A DNA stretch of 64,000 nt from Toxorhynchites rutilus septentrionalis (Eukaryota; Arthropoda; Insecta; Diptera; Culicidae), in contig NC_073746.1 of assembly GCF_029784135.1 (NCBI RefSeq), forward strand, positions 32,146,387 through 32,210,386, given 5' to 3'. A model generated the notes under the pieces. That model was not told the origin of the DNA. It saw only the letters and a list, made by a program, of their open reading frames with translations, and did not search any database. This document shows, in pieces, positions 14,201 through 24,397 of this stretch. Every line of letters begins with the position of its first letter. Position 1 is the stretch's first letter. The position numbers were made by a program, and so were the translations under genes.

Positions 14201-16996
14201 AAATTCATTTTTCTCAAAACACTTTTTTTTAATTCTTTTAATAGCCCATATAATAACCAACAAGTTATGCCCACTTTTAAATGCAGCACTTTTAAACGAA
14301 ACAGATTTTCTAAGAAAAATCTTTTTCATGTTTTCTTTGAAAAACAATTTGCTCCATTCCAATTTTATAATTTTTTCAAGCTCTCCTAGCTTTTGAGTTG
14401 AACTTTTTTTGTAACGAAGTTAGTCAAAGAATTAAATGTTGGAAATTAATTGAATTTTCATTGAAAATATCTCACTGTATTTTTTGTTACAGTATTTTTT
14501 GTAAGATATTTTCAATTAAAATTCAAGTAATTTCCTACATTTTATTCTTGAGAACAAAAAATTATTATTTAAAAAATTACAATTCGTTTTTCTCAAAAAC
14601 TTTTTTTTCATAAATGTGATAACTGATAGGATTTTTTTTCGTTTTCTCCATTTTTTTTCGGTTCACTATATGTATTTCAGATAAACTCAAAAACGAATCC
14701 AATTACTTCAATTATTCAAGTCTAAGTTGCTTCCTACAATAATATAGTATTTGTAATACTGACAATCAAATTTAGAAATGTGGGTTTTCATCAAATCAAA
14801 TACATCTCTGTTGTGAAAGATCTAACTGGAGTGTTCAAGGGAGCATATGAAAGCTAAATATTCAGTCTAGCAAAAAATCCATATGCGTAGAAGATCTAAA
14901 CTGTGCCAAAGTTGATAACAATCTCATTTTTAGCTCTGTTTTCCATAAACTGAACGATTATACTGCCTCCATTTGAAAGATTAGAAATTAATGTTCTCCC
15001 GAAAAATTATAATTAACTTGATTATTTCAATAACCCAAATTGAAATTCTTTAACAGCTCTACAATTCGAACTTAGGCACCAAACTGTTATCTCTTTTCGC
15101 TGTAATTTTATCTATTTTCAAAGACTTCTTCATGAGCCCTTTAATTAGAATCATCAGAAACTACGATTTTTACTTCATTGTGTCTCCATGGCATACTTGA
15201 TCAACACACCGGGAACATTGCTGGTTTGATGCCTATTAATAATAATCACATATGCCATGGAAACACATTCGAGAAAAAATCGTGATATCTGTAGATTCTT
15301 ATAGAAGACTCATCAAAAAAGTGTTTAAAATGATATTGAATCGAAATAAAAAAAGTTAGCAATTCGGTGTAAAAGAACGAATTGTGGAGCAGTTAGAGAG
15401 CTCTAATTTGGTTGATAAAAACAATCAAGCTTATCATGCATTTTTGGGAGAAAATTAATAAAAATTCAAAAGAAAAAAAAATAGTTTTTTAAAAATATAT
15501 AAATATTTTATTTCTTTTAAAATAATAAATAATTCCATTCATTTGAATGTTTTACAACTGTCTCCAAGAGTTACTCACAAAGCGGAAGCCTTTCAATAAT
15601 CACTAAAAAAAATTGATATTGTAAATCGCTTCATTATTTTTTTCTGAGTGTATTCCGTAATAGTTCAAAAATACAAAATACCAAAAAAATGGAACAAGAG
15701 ACAATCATATTTTCCCGAACCCAATCGATCGATATTCTTCACCTCACTCATGTTACAACAACAACAACAAAAATCAACAAATGCACGAAACTCACCCGAA
15801 CTCGGTCGATCGCTGTAGCGGGTGCAGTAAACCCAGGCCGGCCACAGATTTCCACCACCTTCGCCATCCTTGCTGCTTCCCGTTTCCGACTTGGCATCAT
15901 CGGATGACGCCCCACCATCGTTTGAACCGATTCCATCGCTATGCCCATTGCTTCCGCTCGCGTTCCCCGGCAAGCTGGAGGCCACCGTTGCCGTGGGTTT
16001 TGGGATAGGACGCGGACTTAGCTTGGGGCTGCCACCGTTGCGCCCATCCAGATTGAGCTGATTGTTCGACGATCCCAGCGGAGCAGCAGCGCCACTGTTG
16101 ACGACACCTCCCGAGGAGGCCACATGCTGCCCGATTTGCGATACCGTTTTGCAGAGCGACCCGAGCGGGGGCATGGAATGCGGGTGATGGATACTGTTGG
16201 AAGCTGCCGCTGCTGCTGCGGCCACCTTCGCTTGGTTCTCCAGAAGTTTCGCCTGGAACTTGCGGTGGCTGTTGATGATCTCCTCGTGGAGCTTCGGGTA
16301 GCTGGTGGCACTGAAGCCGTTCAGCAGCGGCGAGCGGGGATCTATGCTGGGGATGGTTTTGGCTCCAAAGTCGTACAGGGTTGGGATTCGAGGGTGGTAA
16401 TGGTTGTTGTTGTTGGTGAACATTAGCATACTGGCGGCTGTGGCGGCTGCTGCCGCGGTGTGGGGTTCGTAGCAGGTAGAATCCTGAGATTCACTGTCCG
16501 TGTGGTAAGGATTGTGACTGCTGCTGCCGTTGCTCGAACACAACCGAGGCGATTTGCTGATGTCGTACGGGCGGAAAAGACTGTCTCGCCTGTCCAACGA
16601 TCGATGCGGTGGCAGACTGTGATGATAGGAGGGTCCATTTGGGCTACCGGAGTCAGAGCTGCAGGCAGGACTGGCCATAGGACTAACCGGGTGCTGTTGG
16701 GTGCCATTCGGTGCATTTTTCCCAAAACTATCACTCAAAATGTTGGAGATCGAAAAGGTAATGCTGTGCTGCTGGGGTGGTGGCGGAGGAATATAATCAT
16801 TCACCTCCTGTTTGATGTGCAACGGAGAGATGGGTACAAGTGGTGACATCTCTTCGGCAGTAGGCGAAATCCGACTTCTTCCATTGGCGGTGGTCATCAT
16901 CGTTGCGGTTGCAGAATTCACCGGACTCTGGCTCGGGTGGTGATGGTGTGGCGGACTGGGTGCACTCTGTGGACTGCAGCGGTCTTCCAATGCCAT
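4962..16996 (-). CDS. en: Engrailed homeodomain transcription factor (three coding exons, spliced)
   Basis: Segment-polarity homeodomain repressor acting in the nucleus. The coding exons are 15796-16996, 5317-5417 and 4962-5210 on the minus strand, giving 1551 nt and 516 residues (the Drosophila protein is 552). Visible in order: a low-complexity N-terminus rich in Pro, Ser and His; the eh1 Groucho-binding motif FSISNIL at residues 81-87; Ala runs at 181-188 and 259-266; the EH2 motif [12 protein letters not shown] at 385-396, which in the family contacts Extradenticle; a homeodomain at about 418-477 with W48/F49/Q50/N51 at residues 465-468; and a tail ending MNGQIP. The start ATG has A at -3 and G at +4. 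Splice sites are canonical: phase 1 inside Gly401, then phase 0 after Lys434 within the homeodomain. There is no RS micro-exon as in invected paralogues, and the tail matches engrailed rather than invected. One oddity is Cys476 at homeodomain position 59, where Drosophila has Ser. Confidence 0.97.
5211..5316 (-). other. en: engrailed intron 2
   Basis: Short 106-nt GT-AG intron that splits the homeodomain coding sequence after position 17, the same place as in Drosophila engrailed. It contains an A-run close to the acceptor side on the coding strand and nothing else of note. Confidence 0.93.
5317..5417 (-). other. en: engrailed coding exon 2
   Basis: 101-nt exon bounded by the acceptor CTGCAG and the donor GTAAGC. 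It encodes the basic linker after EH2 and homeodomain residues 1-17 ([16 protein letters not shown]). Joining it to exon 1 completes Gly401 and keeps the frame. Confidence 0.96.
5555..6090. promoter_or_regulatory. ATTA/TAAT-rich cluster in engrailed intron 1
   Basis: About ten homeodomain-type ATTA/TAAT cores lie in roughly 530 bp, including TTAATTAA-like sites near 5579 and 6060 and AATTA sites near 5560, 5835, 5970, 5990 and 6015. The flanking sequence is unique and close to exon 2. It is a plausible autoregulatory or Hox-responsive enhancer, but A+T content alone makes some of these sites expected. Confidence 0.35.
6178..6228. repeat. CTGCTACGG minisatellite in intron 1
   Basis: A short tandem array of GCTGCTGCTACG-type units (three diverged 12-bp units). 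There is no coding context, since it lies inside engrailed intron 1. Confidence 0.6.
7600..8510. repeat. Diverged tandem repeat, three units of about 310-355 bp
   Basis: The landmarks TCGGTCTCAACT (near 7807, 8120 and 8474), a CCTGAAATGTTGATATT-type block and a CCATTCGCT/CCATTCACT block recur in the same order three times. Units differ by many substitutions and indels, so the array is old. It lies inside engrailed intron 1. Confidence 0.7.
9247..9294. repeat. Perfect 20-bp inverted repeat (hairpin) in intron 1
   Basis: The left arm 9247-9266 and right arm 9275-9294 are exact reverse complements around the 8-nt loop ATGGGCAG. The arms do not extend outward. On the engrailed transcript this forms a long, perfect stem-loop. 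No transposon ends were recognised around it. Confidence 0.85.
9300..11800. promoter_or_regulatory. Transposon-poor, GC-richer block of intron 1
   Basis: About 2.5 kb of unique sequence whose composition resembles the flanks of the coding exons rather than the A+T-rich repeats. It includes a 16-bp palindrome, a CAA microsatellite (11391-11415) and scattered ATTA and GATAA cores. Open reading frames here, such as a 129-codon one at 9811-10200, show no recognisable protein. It is a candidate enhancer block, by inference. Confidence 0.35.
10266..10281. repeat. 16-bp perfect palindrome CATCGATGCATCGATG
   Basis: A self-complementary sequence with two overlapping ATCGAT cores. ATCGAT is a core of DREF/BEAF-type sites in Drosophila. 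Only the palindrome itself is seen directly. Confidence 0.6.
13522..13975. mobile_element. pogo/Tigger-like MITE with TA target duplication
   Basis: 454-bp element bounded by inverted ends (left CAGGGAAACTTCGATATAAC; right end the complement of CAGGTAAAGTTCGATATAAC) and flanked by TA on both sides. GATATAACGTAC repeats several times just inside both ends. No transposase frame. It sits in engrailed intron 1 and splits an older repeat whose GCGTGAATTC halves lie on either side. Confidence 0.8.
14060..14640. repeat. A+T-rich interspersed repeat in intron 1
   Basis: Shares blocks (for example GAAATTCATTTTTCTCAAAA and a CAACAAGT...CACTTTTA segment) with sequence on both sides of the mariner at 35.3-36.5 kb, so it is a dispersed repeat. 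Boundaries are unclear. Confidence 0.35.
15355..15560. repeat. Fragment related to the 19.6-kb and 48.8-kb pogo-like elements
   Basis: The order of blocks (GTAAAAGAACGAATTGTGGAGC, AGAGAGCTCTAATTTG, AAAACAATCAAGCTTA) parallels the internal sequence near 20370-20450 and 51950-52020. No ends were recognised. It lies close to the donor side of engrailed intron 1. Confidence 0.45.
15796..16996 (-). other. en: engrailed coding exon 1
   Basis: Encodes residues 1-400 and the first base of Gly401. The exon ends ...TTCGG followed by the donor GTGAGT. It carries eh1 and EH2. The frame stays open for 42 further codons into the intron, but that extension is unrelated to the family and is read-through. 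The high GC content and the CAG/GCN repeats contrast with the A+T-rich surroundings. Confidence 0.96.
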
Positions 16997-17560
16997 ACTG
17001 GCTGAAACAATTCTGTCTTAGCTCGAAATAGTTTTCCACACACTTCACTTGAGGCACAAAATCGGTTCACACTGTTCAGTTCAGTTTCACTCGCTCAACA
17101 CTTCCAATCGAATGAGCAATCGTTATTCTTCTAATTCACACCTAGTCAAACGTCACTCGGGAACATGTCATCCATAATTCACACAACACCTCACACTTCA
17201 AACACTGCTAGTAGAGACCCATGTGCGTCCACGAAGAACGACTCCGAGGAAGTAACGAAGGGTGTGCAGTGTCCAAGGTACAAAATCACTACACTCTGCG
17301 GTCAGTCAAAAACAAACACGGCGGTTGATCCCTTACGGCTTAGCCACAAAACAAACCGTGAAGCAATTGAACGAAGTAAAAGCCGAGGCACATACACACG
17401 AAAGATGATCCGATCGCGATGTCCAAGCAAGAGAACTATCCTCTATTATAAATTGTGATGTGACATAGTCAAATGTCACCTGTGATCTGAGCCTCTGTGA
17501 CTGACAGCTGAGTGAGAGCTCAACCAAACTGACTGGTTTGTTTTTTGCTTCTGCTGTTGC
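16997..17560 (-). promoter_or_regulatory. en: engrailed 5' UTR and promoter candidate region
   Basis: Directly upstream of the start codon and free of transposons. Initiator-like matches on the coding strand are TCAGTT at 17527-17532, TCAGTC at 17499-17504 and TCATTC at 17110-17115. A TATAATA-like stretch lies near 17443-17450. A DPE-like AGTCA falls one base off the ideal spacing from the 17530 initiator. None of these is decisive, and the transcription start is not established. Confidence 0.4.
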
Positions 17561-19170
17561 TTCTCCTGGTATCTCTATTAATTCTCGGCCCCTCTCTTTC
17601 CAGCGTTGTACAACATCCGACGCGTGCTCTTTCTCCCCTTCGGGGATTAGTGAGGGAATCAGATTACACAACGCACACTCACGCAAGCCTTCGTTTCGAA
17701 TCACACAACGAAGTGAAACCGACTTACGCCCTGAAAGGGCGCCAGAGTGAGATCGAAAACTCATAAATACGACACAAATACATCCCCAGGCTGCTAAATC
17801 CCAGCTTGTGTGAGTGCAATCTGCTGCGCCGTAGGCGTGGCCACTCTAACACGCCTGCTCGAACGCAATGTGATGCAGGAATCGCCGAGAATTGACTTGT
17901 TCCTAGAACCAACACCAGTGCGGGAAAAGAGAGCTTCGCATTGTATGTGGTTTTGTTCCCTTTTCCCCGGGATGGTGGTATTCGCTGGTCGCATATTCAT
18001 ACAACTCTATTATTTAACTGAGACCCCTCGCTCCCCTCACCGTCTCCGTACTCTACAAACTCGGGCTCTGAAACCCCACCCCCGTTCGCATGTGAGCCCT
18101 GTCGCGACCACCCATGTTGACGTGTGCGGCGAACTCGGATCGACTCTAGCGCCTCACCCGAGGTTCGATGGTCCAATCGAGATGTTATTTTTATAATTGT
18201 ATAATTTCAAATTTACCTACTTAATGTAAATATGTGCGTGCGTGTGTGTATTTGGGCGCCCGGTAATCTCAGTGTCCCTCAGCTACCCCCCTCCCCCTCA
18301 CCGCACCAATCAGCCACGCATTCGAATTGCATCATCGCTGCGCTGCACGCTGCGGTAGGTAAAAGCGTTTTGTGTTCAATTAGTAAAATACAGAATACCT
18401 CAAACTCCGACCCCAACCCAACCGAACCGAACAATCGACCTGTCAAAAGCGGATCTCGTCCAATACGACGGCGGCGGCGGCGGCGACAAACAAAAAAAAA
18501 CACAAGATAAAGCTGTCTTTGGCTAAGCATACGCGAGCGCGCGCTCGGTTGCGATTGATGAGCGTGTGAGACAGCGTTGTTAATTTATTAAATCATTATC
18601 TGCATATATGCTAATTAAAGCCTAGAGCAGCAGAACCTGGTCAATAACACCACCCATTGGTACCTCTCGGGTGCTTCACGGTCAAGGTTTTCGCGCGATG
18701 TGGAGATGGATGTGCGGAGAGGGAGTTCGTCAATAAATGGTGTTTCGCGAGTGTTTCGAGTATTGCTGTTCGATGAGGGCTTTCAATCAACCAAAACACG
18801 TTTGTCAATTGACTGATTTGCCGCGAGGGTGGCAAACGGCGTTTGCGTGAATGGAATGAGCCCAAAAGTATGTTTGAATCAATAGTGGTTAAATTTATGG
18901 GGGCTGTAAAGTTAATTTATTGGGAATGGTTTTCGGGCGATTTGCGGCATTTTTGGTTGTTGATTTTTTTTAAAGCGGTTGATTACCCAAAACTGGTTTC
19001 ACTAATTTTTTCTGTTAGGAGAGTCGTGGGTTTGTCGTTGAGTTTGTTCTAATTTAGAACTGATGTTTCGTGAGCACTTCGATTTGATTCTTGAACACTA
19101 CATTTATCTCTCACACTGCAAAAAATTGATGCTATGGAAACAATGATTTCTCAAACACGTTTAGCATTCT
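17561..19170. promoter_or_regulatory. Transposon-free upstream flank of engrailed
   Basis: About 1.6 kb of comparatively GC-rich unique sequence with no convincing gene. It contains a GCG triplet run near 18469-18484, an alternating purine-pyrimidine GCGCGC tract near 18535-18545 and a GAGAG motif near 17592. In Drosophila the region just upstream of engrailed carries Polycomb response elements, but I did not find clustered Pho (GCCAT) sites here, so a PRE call is not supported. Confidence 0.35.
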
Positions 19171-19176
19171 GAATAA

Positions 19177-19294
19177 GGCTGTCCACATACCACGTGAACA
19201 GAAAAAGCACTATTTTAGACACCCTCCTCACCCCCCCCCCCGTGGACAAACGTGGACATTTCCCACACCCCTTCCCCTGTTGTCCACGTGGACA
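19177..19294. repeat. GTCCAC-palindrome repeat, copy 1
   Basis: Starts GGCTGTCCACATACCACGTG, has the core GTGGACAAACGTGGACATT and ends with the 12-bp palindrome GTCCACGTGGAC. Related copies are at 30411-30520 and 34490-34597. Confidence 0.65.
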
Positions 19295-19580
19295 ATTCTT
19301 ATCTCGGACATTTTGTAGCATTTTGTAGCGTAAACTGGTTGAGCTGCTTGAGTTTTGGAGAAAATCAAACAAACAAATCAAGGGCTTCGTTAGTGGAATT
19401 GAGTTGGTCGAAATCATCGAAGGAAAGCCGAAGCGAAACAATATCTCAGTGGTATAATGAAAATCGATATGGATATCATCACGCTGTCCAAACCATTAAA
19501 ATGGTGTGTGGTGTTATGTAGTTTTGATTTTATCAACACTTAAATTGCTCAAACTAATAGACGTTAGTCAGTGCCTAATA

Positions 19581-20890
19581 CAGGTTGGACTCGATTATAT
19601 GTGATTCGGTTATATACAATTTTGGACTCGATTATATATATATTTTGAAATATTTTTTTCACATTTGAAATATGACTTATTTCAAGAAAAATGTAACCTT
19701 TCAACGTTAAAGTGAAATTTAAGTGGTGAGGTAAAAACGTGATTTTTAAAATCCTTGTTTGAATTTTCACCAGCGAAATTAACACTAAACCTACCACGAG
19801 GGGTCAAATGACTCATTTTAAACATTTAGTCAAAATTTTCTTGCAAATTACGTTGCCACAACGTCATTTGTCTACACTACTTTTCCTAAAACATACACCG
19901 AATGTATTTTTCAGTGTTTACTCCTCTCTTGTTATTTTTTTACTGGGAAATATATGTAATCTGTCCTAACTACCGCAACGGGTCATTTGACCCTTGCAAA
20001 CATTTATCTGACATCAGAAAGATTTATATGTGTGTGTCTATTGCTTTATATATTTTGTTGTATTTGTGAATGAATAATGAAAGATCAGAATTAATTGTAT
20101 TGCTGACTATCCAAGCGAACTAACAGTAACCATTCCAAGCTACAGAGCTATTTTGCGTGTCAAAAATTGTAATTTCAATATTTTGCTAATAATTGATATC
20201 CCAAAATGTCGAAATATACAGGAGAAATATGGTATACCACGTTTCTCAACAAAACTATATAAATCGGGTCATTTATTCACTAACTGTTTAGGGTCACTTG
20301 ACCCGCTGTGGTAGGAATAGGTATACATGAAATATCGGTAGGTTTAGTGTTAAGAAAGATAGAAGTTGGGTGTCAAAGAACAAATTGTAGAGCGAATAGA
20401 GAGCTTTAATTTGATTTATAGAAACAATCAAGTTTAATATGAATTTTTGATAAAATTAATAATAACACTCAAGTTTTCACTTCCAAATGGATTTAATCCA
20501 TTAATTTAGATGTTCCACAATTATATCCTGTATTACATTTTCTCATCCTTCAAATGGAAGCAACAAAACCGTCTTCCGTAGCGTACTTTTGAATGTAGAG
20601 CTAGTTCGAGGCAACAGAGTCCGAAATAAAAAAAAAGTTCTATAACTCTGTCATTGTTGGAATTCGAACATATTTTTTTCATCAAATCCTGAGAGATTCT
20701 GGATAAATTAATTTCTTTCATGTGAGAAAGGTGTTTTCTGACTTTAAGGGACTGAATCAAAAATTAAATTCTTCTTTTATATTCAAATAACGAAAAATAT
20801 ATGCATAAAAAACAAATGAAAAAAAAAATTGTTTTACTCGATTATATACAGGATTCGATTATAAACAGTAAAAAAAAATCGAGTCCACGC
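19581..20890. mobile_element. pogo-like TA element, copy A (hosts a TTAA MITE)
   Basis: Begins CAGGTTGGACTCGATTATAT after TA and ends ...CGAGTCCACGC before TA. Terminal and subterminal GACTCGATTATATA repeats occur at both ends. Without the internal MITE it is about 740 bp, matching copy B at 48808-52540 once its insert is removed. Non-coding. Confidence 0.75.
19783..20349. mobile_element. TTAA-type MITE nested in pogo-like copy A
   Basis: 567 bp with perfect 13-bp inverted ends CACTAAACCTACC/GGTAGGTTTAGTG and TTAA on both sides (19779-19782, 20350-20353). Subterminal GGGTCA...TGACCC motifs face each other. TTAA targets are typical of piggyBac-type elements. No transposase frame. Confidence 0.85.
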
Positions 20891-20892
20891 TA

Positions 20893-21905
20893 CATCTTAT
20901 GTAATATCTCGTCATCCTTCACCACAACTTGAAAATTCCATCATCGCAGAAGACTGCGCAACGTGCTTTTTACGATATCCAATGAATCGAAATTCTTGTC
21001 TTTTAATTATCTTTTCCACCGGCCCGAACAAATGATAATCTGAAGATGCAATATCTGAAACAAAGAAAGACTTTCTCCTGGTGGAGACGGGCTTCGAGGA
21101 TAGCTAACGAAGGTCATTTGGTTAGCTCAAAGATTTTGTTTTTCACTCAATATTGTTATGAATGCTTAGATTTTGCATCGCCAGTCACGATTTGCTTCAA
21201 AACTGTGAGTTTGGAAAAACGAGTTGACGGAAATGCGATCCATTAAATGTTTTCTGCTGAAATATTTTTACTTCGTGTTTGCACCTCATTTTCAGTCCAT
21301 TAACGCGTTATCCGCGATTTTCGTTATTCGTGGTGACCTTGCCAGACTATTTCACGGATAATCGGAGTTCTACTGTATTTGTAATGGAACTGCTAATTCA
21401 TGTGTCGTGTACTGAGGACTATTCTTGATCAGCGTCTCGATTTGATTATCATTAGCAGGACCTTACAATTTCACAATAGTGCTATTTTCTCTTCACGCTC
21501 AATCAAGCAATCAAGCATCAGCTTCGTACAGTCTCGTTTTATTTCACGTTCATTTCCTTCATCCATCCTACTGAAGCGAAATTATCAAATCGTCAAATGA
21601 AAATGCAAGGTTCTTATATCGAATGAAAATTTAATTGGAGCTCGAATCACATTCACTAAAAGTAATGAAAATGACTATATGAGAGAATATGCATTATGCC
21701 AGCATGCGTAACCATTTTTCGGATCTGGTTGTAAGACTAATATACCCCCATATACCCCTTTCAATTCCACTTTTTTTGAAAGACGGGAAAATCTAATTTT
21801 GAGAAATGAAATCGAATGATACTTTCAATTGAAAGCAATGATAATCCTTTTACATGTGAAACTGAAAGTGACACATAGCCCATTCAAATGATATTAAATA
21901 GGGCA
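20893..21905. other. Intergenic stretch with one pogo-type terminus
   Basis: No gene recognised. At 21290-21375 the sequence reads as the end of a CAGTAGAACTCCGATTATCC-type element (compare 38882-38953 and 63365-63675); its other end was not found. The rest is A+T-rich unique or degraded sequence. Confidence 0.4.
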
Positions 21906-21909
21906 GTTT

Positions 21910-23752
21910 CAATCGTTCAATTTGGATGGTCCTGATGGTTTCAACGGGTACTGGCGTGATTTACAAAAGAAGGAACAGTTTTTATCAACCAGCAATTTTG
22001 GTGGAGGCTCGTGTATGGTTTCGGGCGGGATTCTGTGTAACCGGAAAGCTCAATATAGCTTTCACATCATTCAAGGATTACACACTTGTTCTGGAATCCT
22101 CTCTCCTACCGGTTTTGCATGGATATCGTCACAAAAAATTCACATTCCAGCATAACAATATTACTATTCATACCAGCAAGGAATCTAAAGGGTGTGTCAC
22201 ATCAAATTGCATCACGGAAAAAACGCTGTAAAAATTCGCCCAGTAGACCGATCCTTTTGAAAATTTTAGACAGTAAAATAAAAACTATTAAACAACTTTT
22301 GGCATTTTCTTTTTATTCATCCTTCGAGCCCAAGCCCGTATGTTCCGCACCTTCTTCTTTACCCCGTCCATAAGGTTCTGTACATCGTCAGGTTGTAGTT
22401 TTTTTTAACAGAAATCCATTTTCTCTTGAAATCCGCCTCCGATTTGACAACTTTTGGGTTCTTCCGGAGGGCCTGCTTCATAATCGCCCAATATTTCACT
22501 ATTGGGCGAAGCTCCGGCGCGTTGGGCGGGTTCATTTCCTTTGGCACAAAGGTGACCCCGTTGGCTTCGTACCACTCCAACACGTCCTTTGAATAGTGGC
22601 ACGAAGCGAGATCCGGCCAGAAGATGGTCGGGCCCTCGTGCTGCTTCAATAGTGGTAGTAAGCGCTTCTGTAGGCACTCCTTAAGGTAAACCTACCCGTT
22701 TACCGTGCCGGTCATCACGAAGGGGGCGCTCCGCTTTCCGCAAGAGCAGATCGCTTGCCACACCATTTCCTTTTTGCAAACTTGGATAGTTTCTGCTTGC
22801 GAATCTCCTCCGGAACGCTGAATTTGTCCTCTGGGGAGAAGAACAACAGGCCCGGCAGCTGACGAAAGTCCGCTTTGACGTAGGTTTCTTCGTCCATTAC
22901 CAGGCAATGCGGCTTCGTCAGCATTTCGGTGTACAGCTTCCGGGCTCGCGTCTTCCCCACCATGTTTTACCTTTCGTCGCGGTTAGGAGCCTTCTGAACC
23001 TTGTATGTACGCAGGCCCTCCCGCTGCTTGGTCCGCTGGACGAATGAACTTGACAAATTCAGCTTATTGGCGACATCCCGGACCGAACTTCTCGGATCAC
23101 GTCTAAATTGCTTAACACGCGTTTGTGATCTTTTTCACTGACGGAGCATCCGTTTTTGCCGTTCTTCACCTTCCGGTCGATGGTTAGGTTCTCGAAGTAT
23201 CGTTTTAGTACTCTGCTGACCGTGGATTGGACGATTTCCAGCATCTTACCGATGTCCCGATGTGACATCTCCGGATTCTCGAAATGAGTGCACAGGATTA
23301 ATTCACGACGCTCTTTTTCGTTCGACGACATTTTTCCAAATTTACGAAAAATTGACAGTGAAGCATGGCCAACGTGATCTATACACTCTTATCTGATTAT
23401 AAGCGAAAGCTGAAGATATAATTCCTAAAAATTAAATTTCTACAGCGTTTTTTCCGTGATGCAATTCGATGTGACACACCCTTTAAGCAATGGATTAAAG
23501 GCCAAAAACATAATTTTTTGGACTGGCCGGCTCACTCTCCAGACTTGAATCATGTTGAAAATCTTAGGGGGATCATTGTACGCAGGATCTACACTGAGGG
23601 AAAACGGTACAACACGATTGAAGAGCTCAATGCCGCAATTTCGGAAAAATGGAAAAAATATCGAGAAACCCGTCAGCAGAATTTGGTGAATAGTATTCCA
23701 ACACGAATTTTCAAGGTAATTTGTCGAAATGGCAAGGTTACCAATTATTGAC
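21910..23752 (+). pseudogene. Tc3/Tc1-like (DD34E) transposase remnant, split by a nested element
   Basis: Two blocks, 21915-22187 and 23486-23752, encode parts of one Tc3-like transposase. The first has FNLDGPDGFNGYW and ends at FTFQHNNITIHTSKES. The second resumes QWIKGQKHNFLDWPAHSPDL and VENLRG and ends at a TGA after GKVTNY. Across the insertion the frame rejoins exactly at the TA target, and the spacing from the second catalytic position to the Glu is 34 residues. The second catalytic Asp is Asn here (QHNN), a frameshift lies in the first block and the N-terminus is missing, so it is dead. Element ends were not resolved. Confidence 0.8.
22188..23483 (-). mobile_element. ITm DD37E transposon, copy 1 (degraded transposase)
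   Basis: 1296-bp element with inverted ends of about 45-50 bp starting AAGGGTGTGTCACATC and a TA duplication (22186-22187, 23484-23485). The transposase on the minus strand starts at 23331 (MSSNEKERRELIL), with a helix-turn-helix region and then catalytic blocks VMDEETYVKADF and FWPDLASCHYS...LRPIVKYW. Frameshifts near 23110 and in the 22.7-22.8 kb interval, DEET in place of DDET, and Val in place of the catalytic Glu (RPIVKYW against RPIEKYW in copy 2) show it is inactive. It sits inside the Tc3-like coding region. Confidence 0.9.
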
Positions 23753-23754
23753 AT

Positions 23755-24390
23755 GTAAATCAGCCGATCGTTTTGGATTTTCCATTGATAATACTTATAA
23801 ATTTTGAAATGGTCTTATGGGAACTGGACAGTTGAAATTATCATATTTAAGCACAATAAATAAACAAAAAACTCTTTTGAACGAAATTAACGTCATTCAT
23901 CAATGTTTGAATGTATCTTGTTGAAATTATAACTGTTTGTGTTGCAACGAACTATAATCAGGGTGGTCTTATAGAAGTTGGACAGAGTGTATGTGTGGAA
24001 ATGCGTATCTATACGTAGAGTATCATCATTCATTGCAATCCTCGCATCTGTAGCTTCAAAATGATGTACATCCAATCGATATGCGTTGATTTTTCACGAA
24101 GTTACAACATGTAAAAAATCAGATAAAATTTCCGACTTTGCAACTCTGTTCCTCTATTTTTTTTTGTCGGGTGTATTTGGTTTTAGTTTTATATAAACTA
24201 TGTTAGTCTTATAGACTTTACAATACAGGTTACGTGAGGTATTTTTGGACCAAATTTCAAACAGCGATATTGCACTCTGGCGAACCACGATCCAGATAAA
24301 TTTGCTGATCAAAAATTTGAGCCAAATCGGTCGAGTAGATCCTGAGATATCGATACCACCAGTTGAAAAAACATTGTTTCGAGAAAAACG
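23755..24390. other. Intergenic DNA with a repeat copy
   Basis: Includes the 24049-24176 copy of the repeat seen at 633-758. The remainder may contain the right end of the Tc3-like element, but no clean terminus is visible. No gene. Confidence 0.4.
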
Positions 24391-24397
24391 TGTTTAA

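Larger units (their letters stand above)
5418..15795 (-). other. en: engrailed intron 1 (about 10.4 kb)
   Basis: GT-AG intron of 10,378 nt, much longer than the roughly 1-kb Drosophila counterpart (recalled family knowledge). It mixes transposon-poor, GC-richer stretches (5.5-6.4 kb and 9.3-11.8 kb) with A+T-rich repeat remnants (7.4-8.6, 13.5-14.0, 14.1-14.6 and 15.3-15.6 kb). No exon-like coding segment was found inside it. Stretches 6.4-7.4, 8.6-9.2 and 11.8-13.4 kb show no recognisable element. Confidence 0.9.

Noticed and set aside
14039..14362. 107-codon Phe/Lys-rich frame
   Set aside because: Low-complexity translation of an A+T-rich repeat.
15665..15795. Continuation of engrailed exon 1 frame to a 443-residue product
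   Set aside because: A perfect GTGAGT donor follows the first base of Gly401 and exon 2 continues the conserved protein; the extra 42 codons are intron read-through.
16460..16846. 128-codon plus-strand frame opposite engrailed exon 1
   Set aside because: Shadow of a GC-rich coding exon; no recognisable protein and no independent start context.
17333..17764. 143-codon frame upstream of engrailed
   Set aside because: Overlaps several other frames in all directions in low-stop DNA; no protein family recognised.
17561..19170. Polycomb response element upstream of engrailed
   Set aside because: Expected from Drosophila, but clustered Pho and GAGA sites were not found.
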